A stretch of 64,000 bases of DNA from Pelistega ratti (GCF_009833965.1 NZ_CP047165.1:2262690-2326689); one strand, 5' to 3'; counted from the first letter of the stretch, positions 8,300 through 17,416 are shown. Program-made: numbers and translations. Notes: generated by a model not told the origin, from the sequence alone.

Positions 8300-8390
8300 T
8301 ATCCTTTTATATTTTCGCTACATCTGTTGCGTAATTAAATTTTTAGGTTAAAATAATATGTACTAGTTTGAATTTAAAGGAATTATACAA

Positions 8391-8780
8391 ATGTTAAAGC
8401 ATACTTTAAAAATGACTTTAATAGCACTTGGTCTAGTAAGTTCGGTTTCAGCATTTGCTCAATCGTCTGATCAGATGGTTTGGGTTATCAATACCTTTAC
8501 GATGAATGAGGGTGAAAATCCAGAAACTGTTGCTAATTTACAGTTAGAGTTAGTGCAAAATGTCAAAATGAAATGGAATGGTTTTATTAGTCAGCAAACT
8601 TTAATCTCACAGGATAAAAAAACAGTGAGCACTATTGAAGTATATAACAATTTTGATACCTTAAAAGCTATTGCCTCTAATGAGAAACTAGTAGAGTATC
8701 GTCATAAAATTCAACAATATGCACAAATGAATCCTGTTGTGTATCAATTGGTAGGATCATCAATAAAGGAGCAAAAATAA
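8391..8780 (+). CDS. Secreted antibiotic-biosynthesis-monooxygenase-like (ABM) small protein
   Basis: 129 residues with a clear signal peptide (hydrophobic residues 8-22, cleavage expected after AFA near residue 24). The mature part, with WVINTFTMNEGE and a later EVYNNFDTLKAI, resembles the dimeric alpha+beta barrel ABM fold. That assignment rests on overall pattern only, and the substrate is unknown. A good ribosome binding site (AAAGGAATT) precedes the ATG. It is followed after one base by the hydrolase gene, so both are probably co-transcribed under control of the divergent TetR regulator. Confidence 0.6.
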   Translation: MLKHTLKMTLIALGLVSSVSAFAQSSDQMVWVINTFTMNEGENPETVANLQLELVQNVKMKWNGFISQQTLISQDKKTVSTIEVYNNFDTLKAIASNEKLVEYRHKIQQYAQMNPVVYQLVGSSIKEQK

Positions 8781-8781
8781 A

Positions 8782-9987
8782 ATGAAACTTGTTTTAATGA
8801 CTTCTGCTTTATTGTTTTGTATGACCCAGATAGCTAGGGCAGATGATAGTATCGTAACTCATCGTAGTTTAGATGAAACAAAGAAAGAGGTTATATACCG
8901 AGCTGAAAAAAGTATTTATCCCTTATTAGCGATGAATAGTGAAGATGTAAAACAAGCCTTATCGAATATTCACTCGCTTAATCGGGATGAGTGGGCAACA
9001 GCCTTTATTAAAGAGGGTGATAAATATTTTCAGCAAGCAGAACAAAAGAAAGATGCACAACAGGCTGCTAAGGATTATAGTACCGCACAAAAATTGTATT
9101 ATTTTGCACGCTGGCCAGCTCCATTAGATTCGACACAGCGTGCTATTGCTTATGAGAAGGAACGTAATGCAGCAATTCAAGCTAGTGAAACACGTGGTTA
9201 CCATATTCAACAAATTAATGGTAACTATCAAGGTCAATCAGTTCCTGCTTTACTCGGTTTACCTAAAAATGTTAAAAATGTACCATTATTACTAATTGTT
9301 GGTGGTCTAGATGGTTGGAAAGAAGTACGATTTAGCCAGTTTTCAAGCTTAATCGATCAAGGGGTTGCCATACTGACAATGGATATGCCGGGAACAGGAC
9401 AATCACCAGCAAAATTAGAAAAAGGTGCTGAGACATCCATTATTTCTGTATTGGAAAAAGCCTTAGAAAACCCACAAATTGATAAATCCCGTGTAGTGAT
9501 GTATGGAGGTAGTTTTGGTGGTTATTGGGCGAATGTATTGGCAGCTAATTACCCTGATTATTTTACCGCTGTGGTTTCGCATTCAGGCCCATTTGATGTA
9601 ACCTTTGAAAAAGAGCAATTTTCTGCTGTAATGGCAGGTGATGAGTATCTTTATGATGCTTATCCTGCTATGTTTGAATTACTGCGAGATGTAAAAAATG
9701 AACAACAGTTTTTTGAAGTATTTAAACAACAATCTTTGAAAGAGCAGGGTTATATGACAAAAGCGACAACGGATATGTTGGTCTTAGGAGGACAAAAAGA
9801 TAGCATGATTCCAACACAAGATTTACTTGATGTATTAGCTATGCCGGGAGGGATAAAAGAAGCGTGGATTAACTCAAATGGTATTCATATGGGGCGTGAT
9901 GTGAAAGCAGGTTTGCTAGATGCTGATATTAATCAACAAGTAGTTTTCCCTTATATTTTACGAAAACTAAATATGTCAGCCAAATAA
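8782..9987 (+). CDS. Exported alpha/beta hydrolase (FrsA/DUF1100-like)
   Basis: 401 residues with an N-terminal signal peptide (cleavage probably after ARA near residue 20). The nucleophile elbow GGSFGG lies near residue 245. LLIVGGLDGWKE upstream forms the oxyanion region, a likely acid is in LGGQKDSMIP, and the His is in NSNGIHMGRD. The helical N-terminal extension before the hydrolase core resembles the FrsA/DUF1100 group. It is probably a periplasmic esterase or peptidase-like hydrolase of unknown substrate. It forms an operon with the ABM-like gene. Confidence 0.75.
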   Translation: MKLVLMTSALLFCMTQIARADDSIVTHRSLDETKKEVIYRAEKSIYPLLAMNSEDVKQALSNIHSLNRDEWATAFIKEGDKYFQQAEQKKDAQQAAKDYSTAQKLYYFARWPAPLDSTQRAIAYEKERNAAIQASETRGYHIQQINGNYQGQSVPALLGLPKNVKNVPLLLIVGGLDGWKEVRFSQFSSLIDQGVAILTMDMPGTGQSPAKLEKGAETSIISVLEKALENPQIDKSRVVMYGGSFGGYWANVLAANYPDYFTAVVSHSGPFDVTFEKEQFSAVMAGDEYLYDAYPAMFELLRDVKNEQQFFEVFKQQSLKEQGYMTKATTDMLVLGGQKDSMIPTQDLLDVLAMPGGIKEAWINSNGIHMGRDVKAGLLDADINQQVVFPYILRKLNMSAK

Positions 9988-10421
9988 TATGATAAAAGAT
10001 AGCCTAATGGGAAACAGATAGTGTAATACTACTCTTTAGCTATCGTTTCCTATATTGGTTATCTATAAATTTATACCTATTACGCTATGCCTGTATTAAA
10101 GTTTTAATTACGCTTTTTAATCGTGGCGCTATCTCAATATGTAATACTATTAGTGTATTCTGTCATGAATAATCAACACAAATCCCCCCTAAAACAATGA
10201 AACAATAGTTTAAAAAATCAAAAAATAGTTAATCATTAAAATAATTTTTAGTTGGTTTAAAAAAGAATAAAAATAATTATTTTTTAAGCGATAAATAAGG
10301 CTTTATCTTTATGTATGCTATATGGTTACCTACAAAAAGCAAATGATTAATTTTACAATCAGTTGTGTTTATTTTGATAAACTAACGTTTTAATACATTT
10401 CAAAAAAATTTATTTAATCTA

Positions 10422-10435
10422 TTGATTTATATCAT
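10422..10435 (+). promoter_or_regulatory. Candidate FNR/ANR box
   Basis: TTGATTTATATCAT matches the FNR consensus TTGATnnnnATCAA at 9 of 10 defined positions. It lies about 145 bp upstream of the uptake operon that includes a pseudoazurin-like cupredoxin, a protein class often controlled by oxygen. Confidence 0.4.
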
Positions 10436-10541
10436 AAAAACCAAAAATCTAAAAAAATAATACCATTTTTATCGTCTTAGTTTGGTGCTACAATTATTTC
10501 ACTTGTTTATTGATGTCAGTAAACATTTTTTTATATTTATT

Positions 10542-10560
10542 AATGCGAATAGTTTCTATT
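10542..10560 (+). promoter_or_regulatory. Weak candidate Fur box before the FecB-like gene
   Basis: AATGCGAATAGTTTCTATT agrees at about 14 of 19 positions with an AATGAGAATAATTCTCATT-type Fur site. It ends 20 bp before the start codon, overlapping the ribosome binding region. The match is suggestive only. Confidence 0.3.
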
Positions 10561-10580
10561 TTTAATCTCAAGGAGTTTCT

Positions 10581-11696
10581 ATGCAAAAACGTTTTTCAGC
10601 CTTAGCCATTGCTACTATTCTTGGATTAACAGCAGGCTTTGCGCAGGCAGAACCCGTCAAAATTAAAGATATTTTAGATCGTGAAGTAACCGTAGATTTA
10701 CCTGCTAAACGTGTTGTACTGGGTTTTTATTACCAAGATTATATGGCAGTAGGTGGTGAAAAAGCCCTAGATAATGTAGTGGGTTTTTCTAAAAAAGTCT
10801 GGTCTGTTTGGGCGCCTACTAGCTGGGAACTATTCAGTAAAGCAGTCCCAAAACTCAATCAATTGGAAGATATTGGTGAAGTGGAAGAGGGAACTTTCTC
10901 GGCTGAAAAAGTCCTTGCTTTAAAACCTGATTTATTGGTATTAGCAGATTGGCAATATGAAGCGCTAGGTTCAGATCTTGATGTGATTAATGAGGCAGGT
11001 ATCCCTATTGTGGTATTAGATTACAATGCACAAACATTACCTAAACATCTGCGTTCAACAGAAATTATTGGTGAATTAACAGGTCAAAAAGAGCGTGCAG
11101 CCAAAATGGCAAAAGAATACCAAGATATTGTTGATCATATCCAAACAACCGTCAAAGTAGCGAAGGTAGAACGTAAACCTCGCCTATATGTTGAGTTTGG
11201 TCGTGGGGGGCCAGCAGAGCAAGGTATCACATTCTATTCAAGTATGTGGGGTTCAATGATTAGTCTGGTTGGAGCAGATAATGTTGCACCAGAAGAAGTG
11301 GGTAAATGGGGAGTGTTAGCCGCAGAGAAAGTCCTAGCCGCTAAACCTGATGCGATTATTATTACTGGTCGAGAAACTGAGTTAAAGAAAAATAAAGAAG
11401 GTATGGTGATGGGCTTTGGTATTGATAAAGCAGAGGCTCAGCGCCGTCTTGATGGGTTCAAGCAACGTGCAGGCTGGTCTGAATTACCTGCTGTGAAAGC
11501 TAACCATGTCTATGGTGCTTATCATGCAAATTCGCGTACCTTATCAGATAGTGCTTCTGTACAGTTTGTTGCTAAGGTAGCTTATCCTGAGTTGTTTAAG
11601 GATTTAGACCCCCAACAAACGTATGTAGATTTCTATAAAAACTATCTACCTGTTACACCAGAGGGGACAATTTACTTATTCCCTGAGGCAAAATAA
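10581..11696 (+). CDS. FecB/FepB-type periplasmic substrate-binding protein
   Basis: 371 residues with a signal peptide ending at AQA (about residue 23) and no lipobox Cys. The mature protein has the PBP2-like fold of iron-complex binding proteins: DILDREVTVDLPAKRVV at the start, ALKPDLLVLADWQYE in the middle and VLAAKPDAIIITG in the second lobe. It delivers substrate to the FecCD-type permease encoded next. The family handles siderophores, haem or cobalamin. The substrate here cannot be read from the sequence. The ribosome binding site AAGGAGTTT is strong. Confidence 0.85.
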   Translation: MQKRFSALAIATILGLTAGFAQAEPVKIKDILDREVTVDLPAKRVVLGFYYQDYMAVGGEKALDNVVGFSKKVWSVWAPTSWELFSKAVPKLNQLEDIGEVEEGTFSAEKVLALKPDLLVLADWQYEALGSDLDVINEAGIPIVVLDYNAQTLPKHLRSTEIIGELTGQKERAAKMAKEYQDIVDHIQTTVKVAKVERKPRLYVEFGRGGPAEQGITFYSSMWGSMISLVGADNVAPEEVGKWGVLAAEKVLAAKPDAIIITGRETELKKNKEGMVMGFGIDKAEAQRRLDGFKQRAGWSELPAVKANHVYGAYHANSRTLSDSASVQFVAKVAYPELFKDLDPQQTYVDFYKNYLPVTPEGTIYLFPEAK

Positions 11697-11710
11697 GTGT
11701 TAAATAGAAC

Positions 11711-12760
11711 ATGGAAAACAATACTGTTATAGCAGATATTGTGGCAAACCAGCGCAAGCTTGAACGTAAACGCTGGTTTGTTATTTTATCTTTCTTAGTG
11801 ATTAGTGTGATTAGCCTTGTTTTAGATGTAATGACAGGGCCTGCTATGCTGTCTGTCTCTGAGGTGGTGAATGCCTTATTGGGTACAGGAGAGGTAGATA
11901 ATGTCACCAATACGATAGTTCATAATTTACGTTTACCAATGGCATTAATGGCTTTGGTGGTTGGTGCAACATTAGCTGTAGGTGGTGCAGAAATTCAGAC
12001 ACTCTTAAATAATCCTATGGCAAGTCCTTATACCTTAGGTTTAGCGGCGGCAGCTGGTTTTGGGGCATCACTGGTAATTGCTTTTGGTAGTTTTGGTTTA
12101 CCTGTAGGGATAGCCGTGCCATTAGGGGCATTTGCAATGACAATGTTAGCGGCAGGTATTTTATTTTTATTTGCTTCTAAACGCCGATTTAATTCAGAGA
12201 TGCTGGTACTTGTCGGGATTGCGTTATTATTTATTTTTCAATCATTACTCTCCTTAGTACAATTTATTTCTGCCCCTGAAATTTCTCAACAAATTCTTTT
12301 CTGGTTGTTCGGTAGTTTAAATAAAGCGAATTGGAACAGTCTATGGATTATTACGATTGTGACCAGTATTTGTGTGGCTTTATTATCGCGTGAGTTATGG
12401 AAACTAACGGCTTTACGTCTAGGTGAAGATCGTGCGGCAAGTTTAGGCATTAATTTACAAGTATTGCGTATTAAGGTTCTCGTATTAGTGGCAATGATGA
12501 CAGCTACAGCCATTAGCTTTGTGGGGGTTATTGGTTTTATTGGGCTTGTTGCACCTCATGTCGCACGTATGTTATTAGGTGAAGATCAACGGTTCTTCTT
12601 GCCGGGATCTATGTTGGTAGGGGCTGCATTTTTATCTCTATCGTCAGTGTTGTCTAAAGTGATTATTCCGGGAGAGTTATTTCCTGTGGGTATTGTAACG
12701 TCTTTTATTGGTGTTCCATTCTTCTTTTGGATTATTCTCAATAATAAGCGAGGGCAATAA
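11711..12760 (+). CDS. FecCD-family ABC transporter permease
   Basis: 349 residues with about nine or ten hydrophobic segments. It contains the conserved LPMALMALVVGATLAVGG near residue 75, GLAAAAGFGASLVIAFGSFG, and the coupling region GVIGFIGLVAPHVARMLLGEDQR near residue 270. It forms the homodimeric inner-membrane channel of an iron-complex importer. It starts 14 bp after the binding-protein gene, and its stop overlaps the ATPase start in TAATG, which indicates translational coupling. Confidence 0.93.
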   Translation: MENNTVIADIVANQRKLERKRWFVILSFLVISVISLVLDVMTGPAMLSVSEVVNALLGTGEVDNVTNTIVHNLRLPMALMALVVGATLAVGGAEIQTLLNNPMASPYTLGLAAAAGFGASLVIAFGSFGLPVGIAVPLGAFAMTMLAAGILFLFASKRRFNSEMLVLVGIALLFIFQSLLSLVQFISAPEISQQILFWLFGSLNKANWNSLWIITIVTSICVALLSRELWKLTALRLGEDRAASLGINLQVLRIKVLVLVAMMTATAISFVGVIGFIGLVAPHVARMLLGEDQRFFLPGSMLVGAAFLSLSSVLSKVIIPGELFPVGIVTSFIGVPFFFWIILNNKRGQ

Positions 12761-13533
12761 TGTTAGTTTTGCAAAATCTGACGGTAAGACGAGGTGATCT
12801 GACGGTTGCTGAACATATTAATATTACTTTTGAGCAAGGTAAGGTTTATACCATATTGGGGCCAAATGGTACGGGTAAATCGTCATTATTAAAAACGATT
12901 TTTGGTGAATTACCTTTTGAGGGATCTATTCGTTACCATGATAAGCAATTGGAAAACAGCAAACTAACCACATGGCGTAAACCCATCGGTTATATGCCAC
13001 AAGATAGTGGTGTTGATGCAAGTTTAACCGCACTAGAGGTTGTTTTGCTTGGTCGTATGGATGCTTTAACTATGCGAGTGAGTGATGCACTTTTAGCAGA
13101 AGCTGCTGGGATTATGGATCAACTGGGGATTGCATATCTTGCTCACCGTGATGTGTTAAACCTTAGCGGAGGGCAGCGACAAATGGTGATGTTTGCTCAA
13201 GTGCTTTTACGGCAGCCGCAAATTTTACTATTGGATGAACCTGTCAGTGCCTTGGATATGCACCATCAATTAAATCTTTTAGAAAAAGTCTGTGATTATA
13301 CAAAACACCAACACCTTATTACCATTATGGTATTACATGATTTAAGCCTTGCGGCACAATTTTCAGATCAGTTAATTTTATTGGGAGAAGGTAAAGTACA
13401 AGGCTCTGGTATATCGCATCAGGTATTACAGGCGGAAACCATTAATCGTTTATATCGTGTCAATGTAGAAATTTTACAGTGTAGTCAAGGTTTACCCGTG
13501 GTGCGTCCACAGCGTAAATCGGCTAATAGATAA
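12760..13533 (+). CDS. FecE/BtuD-type ABC transporter ATPase
   Basis: 257 residues. The Walker A motif GPNGTGKSS is near residue 35, the signature LSGGQRQMVMFA near 137, and Walker B ILLLDEPVSALD near 155, with the switch His in VLHDLSLA. It energises the FecCD-type permease encoded just upstream, and the two reading frames overlap by one base. The cupredoxin gene follows after 14 bp, so it appears to be in the same transcript. Confidence 0.93.
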   Translation: MLVLQNLTVRRGDLTVAEHINITFEQGKVYTILGPNGTGKSSLLKTIFGELPFEGSIRYHDKQLENSKLTTWRKPIGYMPQDSGVDASLTALEVVLLGRMDALTMRVSDALLAEAAGIMDQLGIAYLAHRDVLNLSGGQRQMVMFAQVLLRQPQILLLDEPVSALDMHHQLNLLEKVCDYTKHQHLITIMVLHDLSLAAQFSDQLILLGEGKVQGSGISHQVLQAETINRLYRVNVEILQCSQGLPVVRPQRKSANR

Positions 13534-13547
13534 ATAGGAGAAATAGG

Positions 13548-13982
13548 ATGAAAAAATTAGTATTAATTGCTTTATTAGGTTTAACAAGTATGGCGAATGC
13601 CGCTCATCATGAGGTTAAAATGCTGAATGCCAATGATGAAGGTTCAATGGTATTTGAACCGGGGTTTTTAAAAGTACAACCCGGCGATACGGTAACATTT
13701 AAACCAACTAATCAAGGGCATTTTGTACAAAGTAGAACTGTACCAGAGGGGGCAGAAAAATTTATATCTGAAGAAGATGAAGAATTTACTATCACTTTAG
13801 ATAAAGAGGGTATCTATGTCTATACTTGCCCACCACATCGTATGATGAATATGAACGGTATTATACAAGTAGGTGATAATATGACCAACCGTGAGCAAGC
13901 GGCTAAGATGGTTGAAGACTTGGAAAAGAGAGCACAAACCAATAAAGGTCGCTTAGAAAAGTATTTTTCTGAAGTGAAGTAA
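13548..13982 (+). CDS. Pseudoazurin-like type 1 copper protein
   Basis: 144 residues with a signal peptide (cleavage after ANA near residue 18). The cupredoxin core shows type 1 copper ligands: His in NQGHFVQS (about residue 59), then Cys, His and Met in YTCPPHRMMNM. The short CxxH spacing is as in pseudoazurins. These periplasmic proteins carry electrons, classically to nitrite or nitrous oxide reductase. The C-terminal 30 residues form a charged helix. The location 14 bp after an iron-type ABC ATPase gene is unusual and suggests a redox role in uptake of the transported metal complex, or metal storage. Both are inference. Confidence 0.82.
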   Translation: MKKLVLIALLGLTSMANAAHHEVKMLNANDEGSMVFEPGFLKVQPGDTVTFKPTNQGHFVQSRTVPEGAEKFISEEDEEFTITLDKEGIYVYTCPPHRMMNMNGIIQVGDNMTNREQAAKMVEDLEKRAQTNKGRLEKYFSEVK

Positions 13983-14108
13983 GGGTTTATATAGTATGAC
14001 AGAGAGAATATACCGTTATTATTAAAATATAGGTATTGAATAAACTATCTATTATTCTCTCTTTGTCTCTACAACTTTTAGTATTATTTGAGTTATCACG
14101 ATAGAACA

Positions 14109-14918
14109 ATGCTTTATATTTCTACTTGTTTAACGTATCCAGATGCTCCGATTAGCTTATTACCTTTGGCTAAGCAACTAGATCAGCTGGGTATTGATGT
14201 TGTCTTTACACCTTGGCAACAATCCCCTCATAATGGTAAGATTTTGCCTCTAGCAGCATGGGATTATACAAAATTTTATCCGGAATTTTTACAATGGATT
14301 GAACAGCATACGACACAGTTTATAAATCCAGCGCCATTAATGCGATGGAATAGTCATAAAAGTTATTTATGTGATTTGCAAGATTGGGGGGTATCTGTTA
14401 TCCCTACACAACGCTACTCATCTGAAATTTTACAGCAAACAAATTTATCTCTTTTAGGAAAAGAAGTGGTGCTTAAACCAGCTGTAGGGCAGAGTGGTCA
14501 TGCCGTAACCAAAATAAAAGTAGGTGAACCTTTACCTGATTTAACTGTTTATGGTGATGATATTATTGTGCAACCCTTTATTGCTGAGGTAGCAAGTAAT
14601 GGAGAAACAAGCTTAATCTTTTTTAAGGGTGAATTTAGTCATGCTATTCGCCGTCAGCCTGCTCCTAATGAATGGCGAGCTAATTCTCAGTATAAAGTAG
14701 AGATTTCTGTACGTGAGGTTGAGGATAAAATTATCCAGTATGCGCAATCGATACTACATAAACTACCACAAATGCCTGTTTATGCACGAGTCGATGGTAC
14801 GATTATAGGGGATACATTTTTATTAAATGAATTAGAACTGATTGAACCTGCCTTGTATTTAGATAAGGTGGATGGTGCAGCAGAACGTTTTGCAAAGATA
14901 ATAAAACAGCAATTATAA
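14109..14918 (+). CDS. ATP-grasp ligase-like protein (RimK/DcsG-like fold)
   Basis: 269 residues from the ATG at 14109. A TTG at 14088 would add 7 residues but does not fit the family start as well. The ATP-grasp pattern is visible: VVLKPAVGQSGHAV (nucleotide-binding loop, about residue 120), IIVQPFIAEV, SLIFFKGEFSHAIRR, VYARVDG and LLNELELIEPALY with metal-binding acidic residues. The family joins a carboxylate to an amine or thiol using ATP. The substrate is not readable. It stands 126 bp after the cupredoxin gene in the same direction, perhaps in the same operon. A role in making or modifying a metal-binding small molecule is speculation. Confidence 0.75.
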   Translation: MLYISTCLTYPDAPISLLPLAKQLDQLGIDVVFTPWQQSPHNGKILPLAAWDYTKFYPEFLQWIEQHTTQFINPAPLMRWNSHKSYLCDLQDWGVSVIPTQRYSSEILQQTNLSLLGKEVVLKPAVGQSGHAVTKIKVGEPLPDLTVYGDDIIVQPFIAEVASNGETSLIFFKGEFSHAIRRQPAPNEWRANSQYKVEISVREVEDKIIQYAQSILHKLPQMPVYARVDGTIIGDTFLLNELELIEPALYLDKVDGAAERFAKIIKQQL

Positions 14919-15012
14919 AAAGTTTATATCGTTAAAGGATATATTGAAAAAGTATCATATTGTATATCTTACTTTTTATTAAAATAGTGTACTTTTTATA
15001 TTTAAACAAACT

Positions 15013-15047
15013 AAAAAACCTCGTGATAAGATGAGGTTTTTGTTTTT
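15013..15047. terminator. Bidirectional terminator hairpin
   Basis: AAAAACCTC and GAGGTTTTT form a 9-bp stem followed by TGTTTTTG. It sits between the convergent ATP-grasp gene and the 15137-15604 gene. Confidence 0.85.
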
Positions 15048-15136
15048 GAGAATAGGACAATATAGTTACTCAGAGATAAGTCTATGCGGTACTTCCATAT
15101 GACTTATCTTTTTAGTATTATTTATTGAAATATAAA

Positions 15137-15604
15137 CTAATTAGCCTTTTTGCATAAATCATTGATAGAGGCTTCTACTTCTTTGAGCGGTTTTATCTCA
15201 TTTTTAGGGGTATCCCATAATGTTTTAACAAAATGCTCAAAAGAGGTAACGTCCTGATCAGGCATATTTTCGTTTTGTTGAATAATGGCTAATGCCATTT
15301 CTATATCACTATCATTCATACGTAATGTATAGAATTGCTCAATAAGTGTATAGACTTCTTGGCAACTTAACGTCTGACTAACTACAGTATCACTGGTTGT
15401 ATTAGAAAAAGCTTCTTCCGCTGAAATACTTCGAGGGTCTTCCTGATGAGGTAGGCTCATAACAATAGGGGAATTGATAGTAACGGGATCATTTGAATTC
15501 ATATCACTCTCCCCAAATAAGGTTAAGTCCACTACTTTCCAGATTCCTATTACGATAAAGCCCACAAAAAAAAGTAGTAATAGAATTTTACCAATTGATT
15601 TCAT
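15137..15604 (-). CDS. Small membrane-anchored hypothetical protein
   Basis: 155 residues, not recognised. Residues 5-25 form one hydrophobic segment (KILLLLFFVGFIVIGIWKVV) that is a membrane anchor or uncleaved signal. The rest is acidic and Ser/Thr-rich up to about residue 75, then becomes helical with two Cys (in LSCQEVYTL and DLCKKAN) that might pair in the periplasm. It stands alone between terminators. The start has GGAAAAAT upstream on the minus strand. Confidence 0.6.
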   Translation of the reverse strand: MKSIGKILLLLFFVGFIVIGIWKVVDLTLFGESDMNSNDPVTINSPIVMSLPHQEDPRSISAEEAFSNTTSDTVVSQTLSCQEVYTLIEQFYTLRMNDSDIEMALAIIQQNENMPDQDVTSFEHFVKTLWDTPKNEIKPLKEVEASINDLCKKAN

Positions 15605-15777
15605 TATTTTTCCTTATTGATAGTACATCACTGTTATCTTTTATAGATGATCAGAAATGTATAAATATCCAGTGATTAACTAAATATCCCACCTACTAAG
15701 TTTACCCTGTAAAAGGAAATCTAGCTAGTCCATTCACATAAAATAGAGATTTAAATTTTTCAAATGCGTACAGTACG

Positions 15778-16290
15778 TTAGAAAGAATGATGATACTTTT
15801 CTAGTGTGAGTAGCGCCTCTTTTTTACCTATCCCAGCACTATACCCTACAAGATGACCATTCTTCCCAATAACACGATGGCAGGGGATTAAGATCAGAAT
15901 ATGGTTGCGTGCATTTCCCATAGCGACTGCTCGAATGGCTTTAGGATTTTGTAGGGATTCAGCCAGTGCTTGATAGTAAGTGGTTTGCCCATAAGGTACT
16001 TGTAAAAGAGCTTGCCATACTTGCTGTTGAAAAGGTGTCCCTACAAATAAAAGAGGGGTAGTAAACTGTTGCAACTGCCCGTTAAAATAATCTTGTAGCT
16101 CTTGTTGTAAATGTAAGAGGTGGGAGTGGTTACAGTACTGAATAGAGGTTTTTAAATATTGTTCTATTATTTGTATTTCTCTGTTGAGTAAAGGATTATC
16201 TGTAAAGTTTAATAAACAAATTCCCTTATCGTGAGAGACGGCTAACATCTCTCCTAGAGGAGTTGATATATAACTGCCATATAAACTCAT
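15778..16290 (-). CDS. ogt: Methylated-DNA-protein cysteine methyltransferase
   Basis: 170 residues. The suicide repair enzyme takes the alkyl group from O6-alkylguanine onto its own Cys. The active site IPCHRVIG places this Cys at residue 137, preceded by the conserved GTPFQQQVWQALLQVPYG (helix-turn-helix DNA binding part) and followed by GYSAGIGKKEALLTLE. The length fits Ogt, not the larger Ada fusion. AAGGAG precedes the start. The neighbouring tag gene repairs N3-methyladenine, so the two form an alkylation-repair pair in the same direction, 300 bp apart. Confidence 0.94.
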   Translation of the reverse strand: MSLYGSYISTPLGEMLAVSHDKGICLLNFTDNPLLNREIQIIEQYLKTSIQYCNHSHLLHLQQELQDYFNGQLQQFTTPLLFVGTPFQQQVWQALLQVPYGQTTYYQALAESLQNPKAIRAVAMGNARNHILILIPCHRVIGKNGHLVGYSAGIGKKEALLTLEKYHHSF

Positions 16291-16590
16291 CTGCTTTTCT
16301 CCTTAACTGCTTTGTCTCTTGATTATGTAATATATCCTTATTTTAACCTAGATTATGTATAAAAATACGGTGTTTATTTGATTAAATGAATATTATTAAT
16401 GATAACTAGATTAATGATAAATAGTGAAGGAAGATATAAGTTTCTCGTTTGGTAAGCGATGATCATTTACTATAGTTATTCTCCATGGCTATTTTAGGCT
16501 TAATGGTGGTTAAAACAGTATTATTTACGGTACTTTAGGGTATGATTATTACAACCTAAGGACAGTGATTTATCCTATTGGTATAGATAT
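16291..16590 (-). other. 300-bp region between ogt and tag
   Basis: No gene seen. It contains an 11-bp direct repeat ATTAATGATAA at 16395-16405 and 16410-16420 (15-bp spacing). This could be a regulator site upstream of ogt. Confidence 0.4.
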
Positions 16591-17148
16591 TTATACACTA
16601 TCTTGGTTTAACCAGGGTGGTGAGCAGTTGATAACTTTTTGATATTGAGGACAATCAGGTGTATGAGCGCCTTCTAAATAGCCTGTACTCATCAAAAACT
16701 CATTCACAATTTCACCTCCTACAAATTTGAAATGTTTTTTAAATAATTTCACCCATTCTGGTAGCTGTAGAGGATGATGAGTATCTAACCATGCTTTAAA
16801 TGAGCCAAATTCTTTTTGTAAAAGAAGAATTTGTTGAGCATTAAAAATAGCAGCCTGAATTTTTAACCGATTACGGATAATCCCAGTATCATTTAATAAA
16901 CGATTAATATCTTCTTGAGAAAAATTAGCTACTTTTTTTATATCATATTCAGCATAAGCGTGGAAAAATGCTTTTTCTTTTTTGAGAATAGTTGTCCAGC
17001 TTAACCCAGCTTGATTAATTTCTAATAATAAACGTCCAAATAGAGCATTATCATTTTCTACTGGAAAACCGTATAGATGGTCATGATAGTGTTTATTAGG
17101 ATTGTCGGTATCATCAGGTAGGGCATTGGCAAAATCACAATAGCTCAT
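16591..17148 (-). CDS. tag: DNA-3-methyladenine glycosylase I
   Basis: 185 residues, the standard length. It removes 3-methyladenine from DNA in base excision repair. The zinc site seen in E. coli Tag is kept: Cys4, a His near residue 20-22, His162 and Cys166 (in AHTPDC). The catalytic region LLEINQAGLSWTTILKK carries the expected Glu at 43, followed by GIIRNRLKIQA and FKFVGGEIVNEF. It lies upstream of ogt on the same strand and is transcribed away from tRNA-Cys. Confidence 0.94.
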   Translation of the reverse strand: MSYCDFANALPDDTDNPNKHYHDHLYGFPVENDNALFGRLLLEINQAGLSWTTILKKEKAFFHAYAEYDIKKVANFSQEDINRLLNDTGIIRNRLKIQAAIFNAQQILLLQKEFGSFKAWLDTHHPLQLPEWVKLFKKHFKFVGGEIVNEFLMSTGYLEGAHTPDCPQYQKVINCSPPWLNQDSV

Positions 17149-17331
17149 GATAAAAATAGTATATAAAAAATAGGGAAAGTGATAATGATTTATCGTGTGT
17201 AGAATAATAAACTATCTTACCAAATAGCCTTTTTTACAACAATAAAAATCGCTTTTTATGCTAAAAAACTAGCTAAAAATTGGAAATCATGTTATTATCT
17301 AACGCTTATCTAGTTGCATAAATTAGATAGT

Positions 17332-17405
17332 GGCGCGGTAGCAAAGCGGTTATGCAGCGGATTGCAAATCCGTCTAGAGCGGTTCGACTCCGCTCCGCGC
17401 CTCCA
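17332..17405 (+). tRNA. tRNA-Cys (anticodon GCA)
   Basis: 74 bases including CCA. The acceptor stem GGCGCGG pairs with CCGCGCC. The anticodon loop TTGCAAA lies in a perfect 5-bp stem, and the T arm has GGTTCGACTCC. It is followed by its own terminator at 17417-17448. Confidence 0.97.
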
Positions 17406-17416
17406 AGGATTTATAA

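Larger units (their letters stand above)
9988..10580 (+). other. 593-bp AT-rich intergenic region before the uptake operon
   Basis: No credible gene. It holds an imperfect hairpin just after the hydrolase gene (GGAAACAGATAG at 10010-10021 with CTATCGTTTCC at 10040-10050). It also holds a 14-bp palindrome AAAATAATTATTTT near 10268, an FNR-like site at 10422-10435 and a weaker Fur-like site at 10542-10560. It is probably the regulatory region of the operon that starts at 10581. Confidence 0.6.
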
